From NCBI RefSeq assembly GCF_026210795.1, contig NC_089431.1, positions 4,402,001 to 4,466,000 of the forward strand: a DNA stretch of 64,000 nucleotides, given 5' to 3'. Below the pieces are notes generated by a model. It searched no databases. It saw only the letters and a program-made list of their open reading frames with translations, and was not told the DNA's origin. Origin of the DNA: Rhizophagus irregularis. Lineage: Eukaryota; Glomeromycota; Glomeromycetes; Glomerales; Glomeraceae. Each line of letters starts with the position of its first letter. Position 1 is the first letter of the stretch. The translations under genes were made by a program, and so were the position numbers. This document shows positions 47,526 through 58,452 of this stretch, piece after piece.

Positions 47526-48678
47526 GTTTTTTTTTTATAAAAAAAAATGAGTTTTTTAATTTGAGTCAAGGAAAACTGTTGTCTAATATATACGTTTTAA
47601 ATTTAATAATTAAGCAAGAAATTCTTTTTTTCGAATTCTATACACAATTTCTAGAAGTCTTCTATGGGAATACGATTTTCTAAGAAATATTTGCGAGAAT
47701 TCTACGTAACAATCGTATCATGCAAAGAATTCTGTAGTCATGCATGATGTTGCGTAACTGCATAAGTATGTGGTACAGCGGAATGGAATTCTATTTTAGA
47801 AATGTTCTGCAATAAGTAAATAATTTCAAACACGTGAATTATTACTTACTTAATTTTGATGTTTTGTACCGTGGCTTTGTTCACATGGAATTTAAAAATT
47901 AAAAAATGAATTTTTGATATTTAAAATTATAAGTCTTGACCGATGATATATTTGACCCTTATAAACAATCTATTTTTAATAAAGTATCATTTAGAAAAAG
48001 AAATCACAAAACAATGAAGTTAGTAAATAATATAAATAGATCGAAAAGGTCTTGAAGAAAAAAAAATTTTGATAAGGAATATGAATAAGATAATAAAACA
48101 ATTCAAGGAAAAAACAATTATTAAAGATTTATTCAACAAAATATTTAAATATAATATTATATTAATGATTAAAATATCACAGTGATTATGTTTTAAGTTA
48201 TAGAAAATTGTATTTCTCCTTCATAATTTTGCTTCAAAATTTGAAGAAATAAACTCCTTTCTCCTCTTTAATTACTGACGCGTGCCACTTGTCACATATA
48301 ATTAAACACCAGTTTTAATAACATTTTATATGTACAGCTACATTAAATTATTTTTTCCAAAATTAATGCTTTAAAGCGTAGGTAAAGGAGCGTAAAAAAT
48401 TATTGAAAAATATTAATCATCATTATGGATTTAAGTAATATGTAAAAAATGAAACTTATTATTAACCAATAATACTGTAAGATGTTTTTTTGCTTTAATT
48501 TTATAATTTTATAATAATGTGTTTTCTACTAGTAGTGGAATTCTATAAGAAGTATTAAAAGAACAAATTATTTAATTTTCGTAAGTTTATTACATTATAA
48601 TACCAAAAATTCTATTGACCTTACCAAATATTATTGTTTCAATCGTACAAGCCTGCCTGATTGTCTGAAATAGGAATA
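47526..48678. other. intergenic upstream of a kinase gene
   Basis: AT-rich with no supported ORF. The promoter of the minus-strand kinase should lie near its left end. Confidence 0.4.
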
Positions 48679-49258
48679 CCGTATAGCGCTGCATACAGTA
48701 CCCCCTTGTAATAGTACCCCCTTGTAATAGTACCCCTTCAAATAGTACCGGGGTATTATTCAAATTCCTAATAAAAAAAGAATGTCCGGAAATTGTAGCT
48801 AAAAACGTCCGGAAAATGTTTATTTGTCTGGAATATGTCCGGAATATTGCAATATTCCGGACGTTGGAAAATTTCCATTTTCCAGAAAATGTCCAGAAAA
48901 TGTCTAGGAGGGTTTAGACCCAGCGTCCAGAAAGTGCCCGGAATATTGCAATTTTCTGGACGTTTTCCGGACACACGGACATTTTCCGGATGTTTTTAGC
49001 TACAATTTCCGGACATTTTTTTTTTTACAGGGATTCACATTCGGGTATTTTTGAAAAATACCCCGGTACTAATCAAAATTCGATTTTGAATAGTACCCGG
49101 ATACTAATCATATTCCGACTTGAAAAACTAATCTAATTGTAATAAAATCAAATGTACCCCCTTCCAATATACCCCCTTTTAATAGTACCCCCCGGGTACT
49201 ATTCAATCTAAGCGGACTTTCTTGAATAGTACCGGGTACTATATGCAGCGCTATACGG
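48679..49258. mobile_element. outer miniature element (CCGTATAGCGCTGCATA ends), carrying a nested insertion
   Basis: The ends CCGTATAGCGCTGCATA and TATGCAGCGCTATACGG are inverted, with TA on both sides (48677-48678, 49259-49260), suggesting a Tc1/mariner-type insertion. The interior has repeated AGTACCCCC and ATAGTACC blocks in both orientations. Without the nested element it would be about 314 bases. Confidence 0.8.
48767..49032. mobile_element. inner miniature element with AATGTCCGGAAATTGTAGC ends
   Basis: Terminal inverted repeats of nearly 40 bases: AATGTCCGGAAATTGTAGCT then AAAAACGTCCGGAAAAT at the left, the complement at the right with one difference seen. Flanks ATTCAAATT (48758-48766) and ATTCACATT (49033-49041) match at 8 of 9 positions, a MULE-like 9-base duplication. 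The interior is further TCCGGA and TCCAGA inverted repeats. Confidence 0.8.
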
Positions 49259-49558
49259 TAATATATATTCTCCAAATTGTCAATTCATCATCCAATTTTC
49301 GTGATTTTTCATAATAAAACGTCAGTATTTATTTAATATCCAAAAACTTTATCTTACGATTTAAAAATATGAAAAGTCACTTAAGCAATTAAATAAGCAC
49401 TAATAATACTTGCTAAATTTTATATTGCATTTATTTATTTAAAATAGGAACATAATTGATAAAATGTTGTTATTACTGCTTATATTGTTTTACTGTATAT
49501 ACTGTTGTTACTAATTTACTATTTGATACTTATGGTGTTGTTAATTACTACTTATAAA
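49259..49558. other. intergenic, nothing identified
   Basis: A 300-base AT-rich stretch between the nested elements and the 3' end of the TPR-SET gene. Confidence 0.4.
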
Positions 49559-51814
49559 CTATTTTTCACTATTTTTTTTTGTATTTTTATTATTATACAA
49601 AATTTTAATAACCAAATCCATATATGGAACAGTTTTTTCCGTCAAATAAAGTGCTTCTTTTTTCCATTTATCTTCATCCTTAAATTTGCCTAATAAAGGT
49701 ACTGCTGACCTCTTCAATAATATGTCAACCCATTTTCTTGCTTTTTCCATCTGCTCGAGATTAACGCAATATAACACGATATCAAGGACAATCCAATTAA
49801 TGATTCCTAGATAAACATTTTTATATGAATTGTAAACCTCTTCTAGGATAGAAATTGCCTTTCTTAGGTTTCCATTTTTACGATAAGCAATTGATAGACT
49901 TCTACTGGGTTCTAATGTATCAAATTCAAGTCCTGGATGTTCTTTTCTAAGATTGTGTAATTCAAAAATAGTCTTTTCTAATTTTTTAATAAGAGAAGGA
50001 TCAGGTTCAGGTTCATCTGCTACAAGTTCGAGTAATTTTTCAACAGTATTAAGTAATTGTGCTCTTTTATGTGCCGTCTCTGGTGTTTCAGATTTATCCA
50101 ACTTACAAACTCGACATTGACAATCTATACCAACTGATTTAAGAAACATTGATCGGTTCTCATAGTCATGTGCACCTCTTCTGTAATTAAGAAGTAGTTC
50201 TTCGCCTTGTAAAATAGGTCTAAGAGATCGTATAAACATTAAATCTCCAAGAAAATATTGTGTAACATTATCATCAACACATGAATGATTAAAATAAGAT
50301 GGCATAATCCATAATCCTTCACCACTCAAATTAGAATTTCCAACTATAATGCCATCCAAACTAAAAGAATTATAACTGACAATACCTCCAATTATATCAA
50401 CATTTGCCGGGTTCATGTCAATTTTATCTAAATTTAAGCTATTGTAAAGTTTGTACACTTCTTGACAATGATAAGGTTCTTCCATAAGTTTCTGCGTAAT
50501 GCGGTATATTAATTCCTCAGAATATAGGTCATTTTGAATATTATTCTTCGTAGAGTACCCAAGGACTTCATGATTATATACTATACTAAATGCCTTAGAG
50601 ACCATCAATAAAGCATTTTCAGGAATATCCCGTTTTGCAACCCATCCTCTTCCTTTTCCTTCTACCAAACGAATTTCAATATCTTCGCATAAAAAATCAG
50701 CATGATCCAATCTTGCTCCTACCTCATGGACCCATTCGTCATTACCTTTACTATCTTTTCTAATTTCAGCTCTTTCACAACACTCATCGAGAATACTTAT
50801 ATAATCATATTGCCCATTTTTATTTTCAGAAGCTAAAATTTCCGCTTGTTTCAGTAATTGTTCTATACTCTGCTTAATTGAAGAGATACTATCATTTGTA
50901 CTGGATTTTATACTTTGATGCAAATCTTGAAGTGTAATAATGGCTTCTTCATAACGTTTAAGACCACAAAGAGCTTTACCTTTGCGAAAAGCTGCTTTTA
51001 AATGACTAGGTTCATATTTAAGAACAACTTCTGTATCATTTAGAGCATTATAAAATTGAAATAATCGCAGATATGCCTCTGCTCGGTTGGCTAACAATGT
51101 GACATTTTGTGGATTCAATTCGATGCCACCTGAATACTCATCAATAGCTGCCGAGTAATCCTTTGAAGCAAAATAATCATTCCCATGACGACGGAATTCA
51201 TCAACAATCTTTACTTTAATTTCTTTCTTATCCAATAGGTCGGAGGACCATATTAAGTTACCAAATAACTTGTCATTATTATGATCAATGATAATAATAT
51301 CTTCAGGATTATTTGAATTAATTATGGTGTTCCTATCTGCAGCAACTTTATATGATAAGTTTTTGATAACGAGTTTGGTGCCTACTGGTAAAAATGATTG
51401 ATCAATAGGTCGACTAGCCATCTGATCTTCTTTGTTTTCTGGTAATCTTGTCCAATTGTATAAAGCAAGTCGTTCCACATTACCCTCTGGATCTTCCACA
51501 AGAGCTAAAAGAGCACTTATTTTCATAAATTTGGTTATCACTCGACATAACAAAAATTTTTCGGGGAATTCATGATCAATTTGTAAATTTGCTATGGATA
51601 CCCGATGTTGAAGATTTAAACTTAAATTGGGTTGACTGCGAACGTTATGAACTATATAATTATTTTTATCATAAAAATACTTTAATTTTTGATGTTCTTC
51701 AATTAATCGTTCCCTGCTTTTTTTTTGCGAAATATTACCAGTATTTAAACGTAGAATAACATTTTGCAATATATCTATTGCTGGTATTTCAGTGTCTGAA
51801 AATTGGAGTTTCAT
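49559..51814 (-). CDS. TPR and SET domain protein (putative lysine methyltransferase)
   Basis: Single exon, 751 residues from the ATG at 51814 (MKLQFSDTEIPAIDIL). The frame is open further upstream, but only from a non-ATG codon. TPR repeats occupy about 200-310 (RRHGNDYFASKDYSAAIDEY, LLANRAEAYLRLFQFYNAL, AAFRKGKALCGLKRYEEA). A SET domain spans about 375-560: the VEGKGRGWVAKRDIP start, a central region, NHSC near 508, and GEELLLNYRRGA. A C-x-C-x2-C post-SET cluster (CQCRVC) follows. A helical C-terminal third, possibly further TPRs, ends the protein. SET domains of this SMYD/TPR type transfer methyl groups from S-adenosylmethionine to lysine. The NHSC and GEEL-NY motifs needed for cofactor binding and catalysis are present. 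The target is unknown. No MYND insertion is seen inside the SET domain. Confidence 0.92.
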   Translation of the reverse strand: MKLQFSDTEIPAIDILQNVILRLNTGNISQKKSRERLIEEHQKLKYFYDKNNYIVHNVRSQPNLSLNLQHRVSIANLQIDHEFPEKFLLCRVITKFMKISALLALVEDPEGNVERLALYNWTRLPENKEDQMASRPIDQSFLPVGTKLVIKNLSYKVAADRNTIINSNNPEDIIIIDHNNDKLFGNLIWSSDLLDKKEIKVKIVDEFRRHGNDYFASKDYSAAIDEYSGGIELNPQNVTLLANRAEAYLRLFQFYNALNDTEVVLKYEPSHLKAAFRKGKALCGLKRYEEAIITLQDLHQSIKSSTNDSISSIKQSIEQLLKQAEILASENKNGQYDYISILDECCERAEIRKDSKGNDEWVHEVGARLDHADFLCEDIEIRLVEGKGRGWVAKRDIPENALLMVSKAFSIVYNHEVLGYSTKNNIQNDLYSEELIYRITQKLMEEPYHCQEVYKLYNSLNLDKIDMNPANVDIIGGIVSYNSFSLDGIIVGNSNLSGEGLWIMPSYFNHSCVDDNVTQYFLGDLMFIRSLRPILQGEELLLNYRRGAHDYENRSMFLKSVGIDCQCRVCKLDKSETPETAHKRAQLLNTVEKLLELVADEPEPDPSLIKKLEKTIFELHNLRKEHPGLEFDTLEPSRSLSIAYRKNGNLRKAISILEEVYNSYKNVYLGIINWIVLDIVLYCVNLEQMEKARKWVDILLKRSAVPLLGKFKDEDKWKKEALYLTEKTVPYMDLVIKILYNNKNTKKNSEK

Positions 51815-53602
51815 ATTGGTTATAACAGTTGAGAAATGACAAATTGTAAAAAAAAAAATATTTTTCTTGGGAATTTTTTTTTTCAAAAAAAAAATGATTA
51901 TTTAAAAAACTGATTATTATTTTAAAAAACTGATTATTATTTTAAAAAATTGATTATTATAAAAAAATTGATTATTATTTAAAAATTGATTATTATTTAA
52001 AAAAACGTAAAATCATGCAATCAATTACATCATGGAAGACCGTAAGATTTCTTTATAAATACTAATTAAGGGGTACAGTAGCTCGAATTTATTATAGTTG
52101 GCGTAACTGATAACAATGATAAAATATTATTATGATAATTTTTAATAGTTAAAATATAATTTAATTTGGAATTGTTTAAATCATTAATAATTATCCACGA
52201 ACAAATGAATAATCATTCAAAAATTAATATTCTCACGTATGTTATATATTTAAACAAGATGGATAAAAAAAAAATTTAATAAAAAGTCTATTATTATTAG
52301 AATAAAAAGTCTATTGTTAGTTAAAAAGGTATATTAATAGTTTTATGATAATAGTAATAATTATTTCAAGATTGCGCCGTGAAACTCATTGATAACTATT
52401 AATATATGAATTGATAACATCAATTAATGGCTGTAATTTCCATCAACAATTCGTTCACAACGTATTTTTCTATTAATATCTAAATAATAAATACTAATAA
52501 AATATATTTAGTGACAATTAAATCACGAAATTAAAAATTACCATCAATACGATCAACAAGATCATAAAAATTCATGTGGTAGATCACGTGCAGAAAGGAA
52601 TAATTGTTGACGACACAGTCAAAGCTGTAAATGTGATTATATAATTTATAATACAATATAATTTATAATTTGTTGTATTAAATCCGACTTCTTTTTAATT
52701 TATTCATATAATGAGAATTCAAAGTGATGATTTTTTTTCTTAAATACAACGATATAAATAATGACTTTAATTAGTAAATTCGGTATATCGTTATTTTATT
52801 TCAACTATGGAATTCTCGGATATTAAAATTTTAAATGCTTACTTGGCAACAAATGAAAAGAAAAGGATAGGACTTAAAGAATTATAGTGAATTAATATTT
52901 TTATTATGTTATAAAATATCTAATGTCGTAAACAAAAATAATGCATTTAAAAAAATTGATGTATCATTTGTTTTTTGCAAAAATATTCTTATTATAATCA
53001 TAACGCTTGTTTTTAACTTGTTTTTATAAATTATAGTATTTATGGATGAAATTATCCTTCATGTAAAGATCATTTTTCATATTTGAGTTACCTACTTATT
53101 TATTATTGTCTCATTTTTTTTTATCAATTCATTTTATTTAATTTATTATGATTTCATAATTTCAATTTTAACAATTATTAATAAATTACGATGAATAAAA
53201 ATTTATTAAACAATAACAATTTTTTTAATTAGGGTATTTAAACAAAGAAATAAAATCATAGCCTTAGATAATAATCGCTATAATCCCCTTTTTGTTTTTT
53301 TTTGTTTTTTTTTGCGTTGTTTAATTAGGGGAATTAATATGGTAATAATTAGTTAACAAAAAATAATAAAATAATATGTATAAAATTATATTTGCAATAA
53401 TGTAGCCATTTATATTAATGATTTGACGAGTGTAGAATGAAATTCGGATTAATTAAAGAATTGTGAAAAAATAATTATCAATAAAAATTGATTAATTTTT
53501 TAGAAGTATTTTCGAAAAAACTTTGATATTATGAAAATACTACAAATATTTTTATTAATTAATTATAAATTTTTATAATTATTTCTTATTATTTTATATT
53601 AC
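51815..53602. other. intergenic with a short tandem repeat
   Basis: At about 51897-52010 there are six degenerate copies of a roughly 20-base unit (AAAAAACTGATTATTATTTT) just upstream of the TPR-SET gene. The rest is A/T-rich with no supported ORF. Confidence 0.45.
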
Positions 53603-53990
53603 GACAATCTTAAACTTATAACTGACTTAGGAAAAATATTTGAAAAATTAAATGTATTAGAATCTGTTCATTTCACTTATTATTATTCTTTTGATACTCA
53701 TTTTACTCGATAAGTTATTAATTTAACTAAATCATTTGAATTAAAATCTTTATCCAAAATTCTCTAAATATTAAATCACCAGATTTTTGAATATAGATTT
53801 GGTTATAAGAATCTATTATTAAATTAACAATTTTTTCAATTAATTAATTATAAAATATTGTAAAAATATCAATTTTTTTTGATTTTTATGAATTTGAAAA
53901 TCAAACTATTTATCCAGCGTTCAATTTAATTAAAAAAAATCTTAATTATCTTTCTATCAACGTCGGTCAATTTTCCTACATGTTATATTC
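53603..53990 (+). pseudogene. F-box/LRR gene relic
   Basis: The plus strand encodes ITDLGKIFEKLNVLESVHFT and YYYSFDTHFTR, then VINLTKSFELKSL, and near the end NYLSINVGQFSYMLYS. These match, in order, NLDKIFEQLNVLESVHITYC, YSLNSNFIQQIINLTKPFKL and LNYLSIHIKEIYQFNY of the F-box gene at 43320-44942. Several stops and frame changes lie between the blocks, and no F-box is left. Confidence 0.8.
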
Positions 53991-54763
53991 ATTTTTTTTA
54001 AAAAATAATAATTTTGTAAATATATTTAATATAATATTTTATTTCTTTATTTAAGAATAAAAAAAAATAAAAAAAAAATTTGAGAGGTAAAGAAAGAAAC
54101 CGGTTTAAAAAAAGGGAATTCCGAGAAAAAAGGAATCCGAAAAAAAAAATAAGTACCGAAAAAAAATCTGAAAAAAAAGGACAATAATTCGGTCCAAAAA
54201 GAGTGAAAAAAATAAATTTTTTTTAAAAAAATAACAATACGGCCTAAAAAAAAAGTTCAAAAAAAATAATATAAAACAAAATCGGTCTTAAAAGACCGAA
54301 ACAATAAGATTATTTAATAATAATTTTTCAGTTTGGGAAAAAAAATCAAATCTAAACGAGAAAAGAATGAGAAAAATCAAATTTTTCGGTTTGGAAAAAA
54401 AACTAAACCGAAAGAAAAAAAGGGAGAAAAAATTTGTAAAATTTTAACTGAAATTGGATTGGTTGATTGGAATGCACACGGATCGAGACCATAAATAGAT
54501 TAGGCGGAGGCATGTCACGCGTTTTAATTATATGTTCAAGTTACACAATTCAAATTATTTATTCGCAGACAAATTTTTTTAGTTATATAGATTTAGCAAA
54601 ATTATTCAATAATTGCAAGATTGTGAGATAAATTTTACAATAAAATATTTATTAATATAAGTAAACTATTAATATGTGTGTAGTTAAAAAAATAAATACT
54701 ATTCTGACTTTCAGAATTGAGTAAAAAAATATTTTATATGAAAAAAATACGTTATTTTAATGT
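53991..54763. other. purine-rich low-complexity stretch
   Basis: 54060-54450 is dominated by runs of A broken by CCGAAAAA, GGTCTAAAAGACCG and GGTTT-like blocks, probably a degraded repeat element. A similar patch occurs at about 62915-63240. No gene. Confidence 0.45.
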
Positions 54764-57700
54764 TTAATTCATCAGAATCTCGGGAATTTCTAATTCGTCC
54801 TGTTCCTTTGAATGAAGGTTTGAAGAATTATATGTTTCATAATCATCTATATATAATTATTATCCAATAAGATTATGTAAGTATAAATATTATTAAGGAA
54901 AAAAATTATTTACTTACTATCATCATCGTCTCTAATATAATTTCTTTGCATATATTGAAATTCAGCTTCATTATTATCATAATTTACTAATTTACATTAA
55001 TTTACAGAAAAAAAGATTGATTATGAAATAAAGTTTTTATTTATTATTAAAATCAAAATTATGTACTAGTTACCTTTATTATTGTATAACTTTTTAGATT
55101 TAGGCTTGTCTTCTATTTTAGACAATAAAAACAAATTAATAAATAAATTTGTTATACATGAATTTATTAGTATATATTTATTAAATTTGAAATTCTTACC
55201 AATTAATTTCAAAGAATTTTTCTGTTCAGACGTTTGTTTGGATGCAATAACTTAAAATAATTAAATAAAATTTTAATAATATTAACAATTAGTGTGCATA
55301 TACTGTATTAATAAATACTTACTTTCTGGAATACTAAGATCAAATTGGACACTTCGATACGCTAATAATAAACCATTTTGTTACATTTAGTTTAATTATG
55401 GCATATAATTTATTTTTATTATTACCTTCTAGTTCTTCTACAAAATATATAAAATATTATTAAATTTCATAAAAATTTGAAATAATATGAATATGAAAGA
55501 AAGCAAAATTCATTACCTTCAGTAGCATTTCTTGGTTCAGATAAAATTTCAAAATTATATATTTTACTTTTAAGATTTTCAGAAAAAGAATTAATTGAAC
55601 TTGAGCTTACACTGGAATTGGTATTTAATTGATTATTATTTATATTTTTACTATTATTTATTTGTTTTTCTATTCCTTCATTTTGATAAAATAATGTACT
55701 AATTTCTCTTATTTTTCGCAAAAGCCTACTAACGTTAGGTCTTTTTACTGGATCAGCATCCCAACATTGTATCATTAAATTTTTATATTCTAAAGGAGTA
55801 TCTGATAATATCTTTGGTCTCATACCATTTACAATGTTCATTGCCAGATCATAATCCTTATATCTATTAAAATAAAAGGGTGGTTTACCGGATGAAATTT
55901 CCCACATAAGCATTGAGACACTATAAATATCAGATGCAAGAGTAAACCCTTTTCCAATAATTACTTCTGGTGCCATATAAGGAAGATTACCATAGATACT
56001 TCCTAGTGGTTTATCAATAGGACCACAAAATCCGAGATCACTGATATACCAATAATTATTATATTGTGAATACAATATATTTCCGGAATGCAAATCTCTG
56101 TGAGCCACATTCTCGTTGTGAATACTATTAAGTGCATCAATTATTTTTATTGTAATTAAAATCTTTCCCTTCCACGTAAGTTTATTAAAATTTTGTTGCA
56201 AATATTTTCTTAAATCCATATCCATTAAAGACATTACAAGAAAATGAGCATCATTTAGTGGATTTCGCGTTATACCATAACATAATGCTACTTCTACCCA
56301 TTTGATACATATGTTCAAATGTAATGCCGCCTATATAAATGTTTTCAAAATTTTTATTAATTATTCAAAAAAATAAATTTATGGTTTTTTTTTGATCACT
56401 TACCTCTTCAAACCAACTTCTGTTCGCACTTTCAATGTTTTCTAATTTTTTAAGGATTACCTTATGTTTTCCTGATCTTATTAATTTATTTTCTTTGACA
56501 TCCCATTTAATATATCTTCCTTCTATCCATTCAGCTACATAAATTTCAGAACACCCACCTTTCGTTAAATATGTAACATTTTGTAAATGATCATATGGTA
56601 TCCACTCAACTACCAAAATTGGAAAAAATGTTTCCTCTTGACACTTTCGTATTAAAGCATCAATATTATCATTTCCAGATGTCCAATTTTGGAAATCAGC
56701 TTTTAAATAATTTCGCATACAATTCTCACAATAAAATGTTGCTAAACATTCTTTTTCACAATTTTCACATAATCTTTTTGTTCCTTCATTAAAAAGTATT
56801 TTAAGATAATCATAACCTTCATCTAATCTTTTTATCGTTTCAGATTTTTCATCTTCCGTAAGAGTTTTATCATCTAGAATTAAATTTTGTCTAAATTGAT
56901 GTTGTTCACATAATTTATTGTTATAATCTGTTAATGAAAATGCTTTGTAAAGAGTAGCGTGAATTATTTCTTTACGAGTAGTAGAAATTTTAGTGTTATA
57001 TTTAGTGAAATACCAATCACCCTATGAAAAAAGTTTGTGTGATTTTTGTTGAAAAATCATTCAATTAAATTCACTACGATTTCTGTATATTTGACCATAC
57101 AATAATTGTGCTAAAAATTGCAATAAATCACACAATTATTGCATGGTAATTCATTCAATAATTATCCTATTTTTGACCTGAATTTATACAATTATTGTGT
57201 GATATTTGAGCCAAATTTTTTTAGGCCATATTTTAGGAATTATAGGTTAAATTTTACAGTAATAACAGGCAATTTATAAAGTGAAATTATGAATTTTTTT
57301 TATTGACTTAAAATATAAAAAATATACACAATATTTCATAAATAAAATACTAAATTTGATATAATCATAAATATAAAAAATTGTAAGAAAATAAAATAAA
57401 TAAAGTATGTTAGTAACATGAAAGTAAATTAGTATTATCAAAGAAGAAAGTAAATTATTAGTGTAAGTAAATTATTAGTATTAAATAAAAAAGTATGAAG
57501 TTAGTGAAGAAAGCAAATTAGTAGTGTTAAAAAGTACTAAATTATTAGTGTTAGTAATAAAAAAGTATGAAGTTAGTGAAGAAAGCAAATTAGTAGTGTT
57601 AAAAAGTAAATTATTAGTATTAGTAATAAAAAAAAGTATGAAGTTAGTGAAGAAAGCAAGTTAGTAACATTAAAATGTAAAAAGTTAGGAAAATAAAAAG

Positions 57701-58452
57701 ATAAAGAACACAAGTTTTTCTTACCTGATATTTTAAAAGAAAGTTGAAGAAAAGTTAAAAGGTTAAAAAAACATAAACAAAAACATTTCGCGTCGTCATA
57801 TTTATTTTGACGATCAGATCACGTGATCATCATATATAATTTTAAGAGTTGATTTTTACCGCATAATTCTGGCCAAATTATAATTCCGGTCAGAACTAAT
57901 TGTGTAACCTAATAAAAAGTTTTTGACTTTTTTTTAGTTACAAGATGATACAAAAATTTCACCAATGGGTCCAGAAGATGCCCATTTATAAGCAAATATG
58001 CAGTTGAATTTTATGTAACCTTACTGCATAAATCACTTTACTTAGGAAAATCTATTTGTAATGGTTAAAAGTGGTCTATTCGACCCTAAAAGTGGTCAAA
58101 TGTAACCATACAGGTAAGATGGAAAGTAGTATAGTAGGATTACCCAAAAATTGCTTTCTGTATCCTAAATTTAAGTCTATTTTCAAGTTGTACAATAATC
58201 ACAATTTTTATTGTACAAAAATTGAATGTTTTCTGTATCCTAAATTTAAGTTGTATAAAAATCACACAAAAATTGAACATTTTCTATATCTTAAATTTAA
58301 GTTGTACAAAAATTGCATACTTTTAATATGCTTTGAAAAACTTCATAGCTATTTTTATCTAAAAATCTGCAATAATTGTACAATTTCCACACGGACTTGA
58401 ACAAATATTGTACAAAAATTGGATGATTTTTTTTCATAGGGTCAGTATCCAT
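54764..58452 (-). CDS. divergent protein kinase split by a transposon in its first exon; six tiny 3' exons
   Basis: Without the insert, the coding parts are complement of 54764..54846, 54918..54986, 55074..55112, 55200..55250, 55323..55361, 55426..55437 (12 bases), 55517..56330, 56404..57019 and 58445..58452: 1731 bases, 576 residues. The ATG at 58452 (MDT) is separated from the rest by a 1422-base element with a TGA target duplication; excising it restores the frame exactly. Features: an N-terminal cysteine-rich segment (CENCEKECLATFYCENC), degenerate glycine loop KGGCSEIYVAEW (about 156-167), VILKK lysine near 193, HRDLHSGNI from 285, DLG at 306-308, APE. An Asn/Ser-rich stretch and the micro-exon tail ending in EIPEILMN follow. 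All tail introns are phase 1. As it stands, translation from MDT would meet a stop inside the element unless part is spliced out. Confidence 0.82.
57020..58441. mobile_element. 1.4 kb composite inverted-repeat element inserted in a kinase exon
   Basis: Ends CCCTATGAAAAAA (57020) and TTTTTTCATAGGG (to 58441) are perfect inverted repeats of 13 bases with further similarity inward. TCA flanks both sides (57017-57019, 58442-58444), a 3-base target duplication. The interior is a mosaic: AATTATTGTGTGAT and TGTACAAAAATTG repeats near both ends, a tandem AAGTATGAAGTTAGTGAAGA array at about 57410-57670, a segment at 57846-58020 related to the arms of the 2725-6348 palindrome, and three copies of TTTCTGTATCCTAAATTTAA at about 58158-58310. 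No transposase. Confidence 0.88.

Noticed and set aside
58071-58400. 109-codon plus-strand frame
   Set aside because: Translates the TTTCTGTATCCTAAATTTAA tandem repeat inside the kinase-disrupting element.
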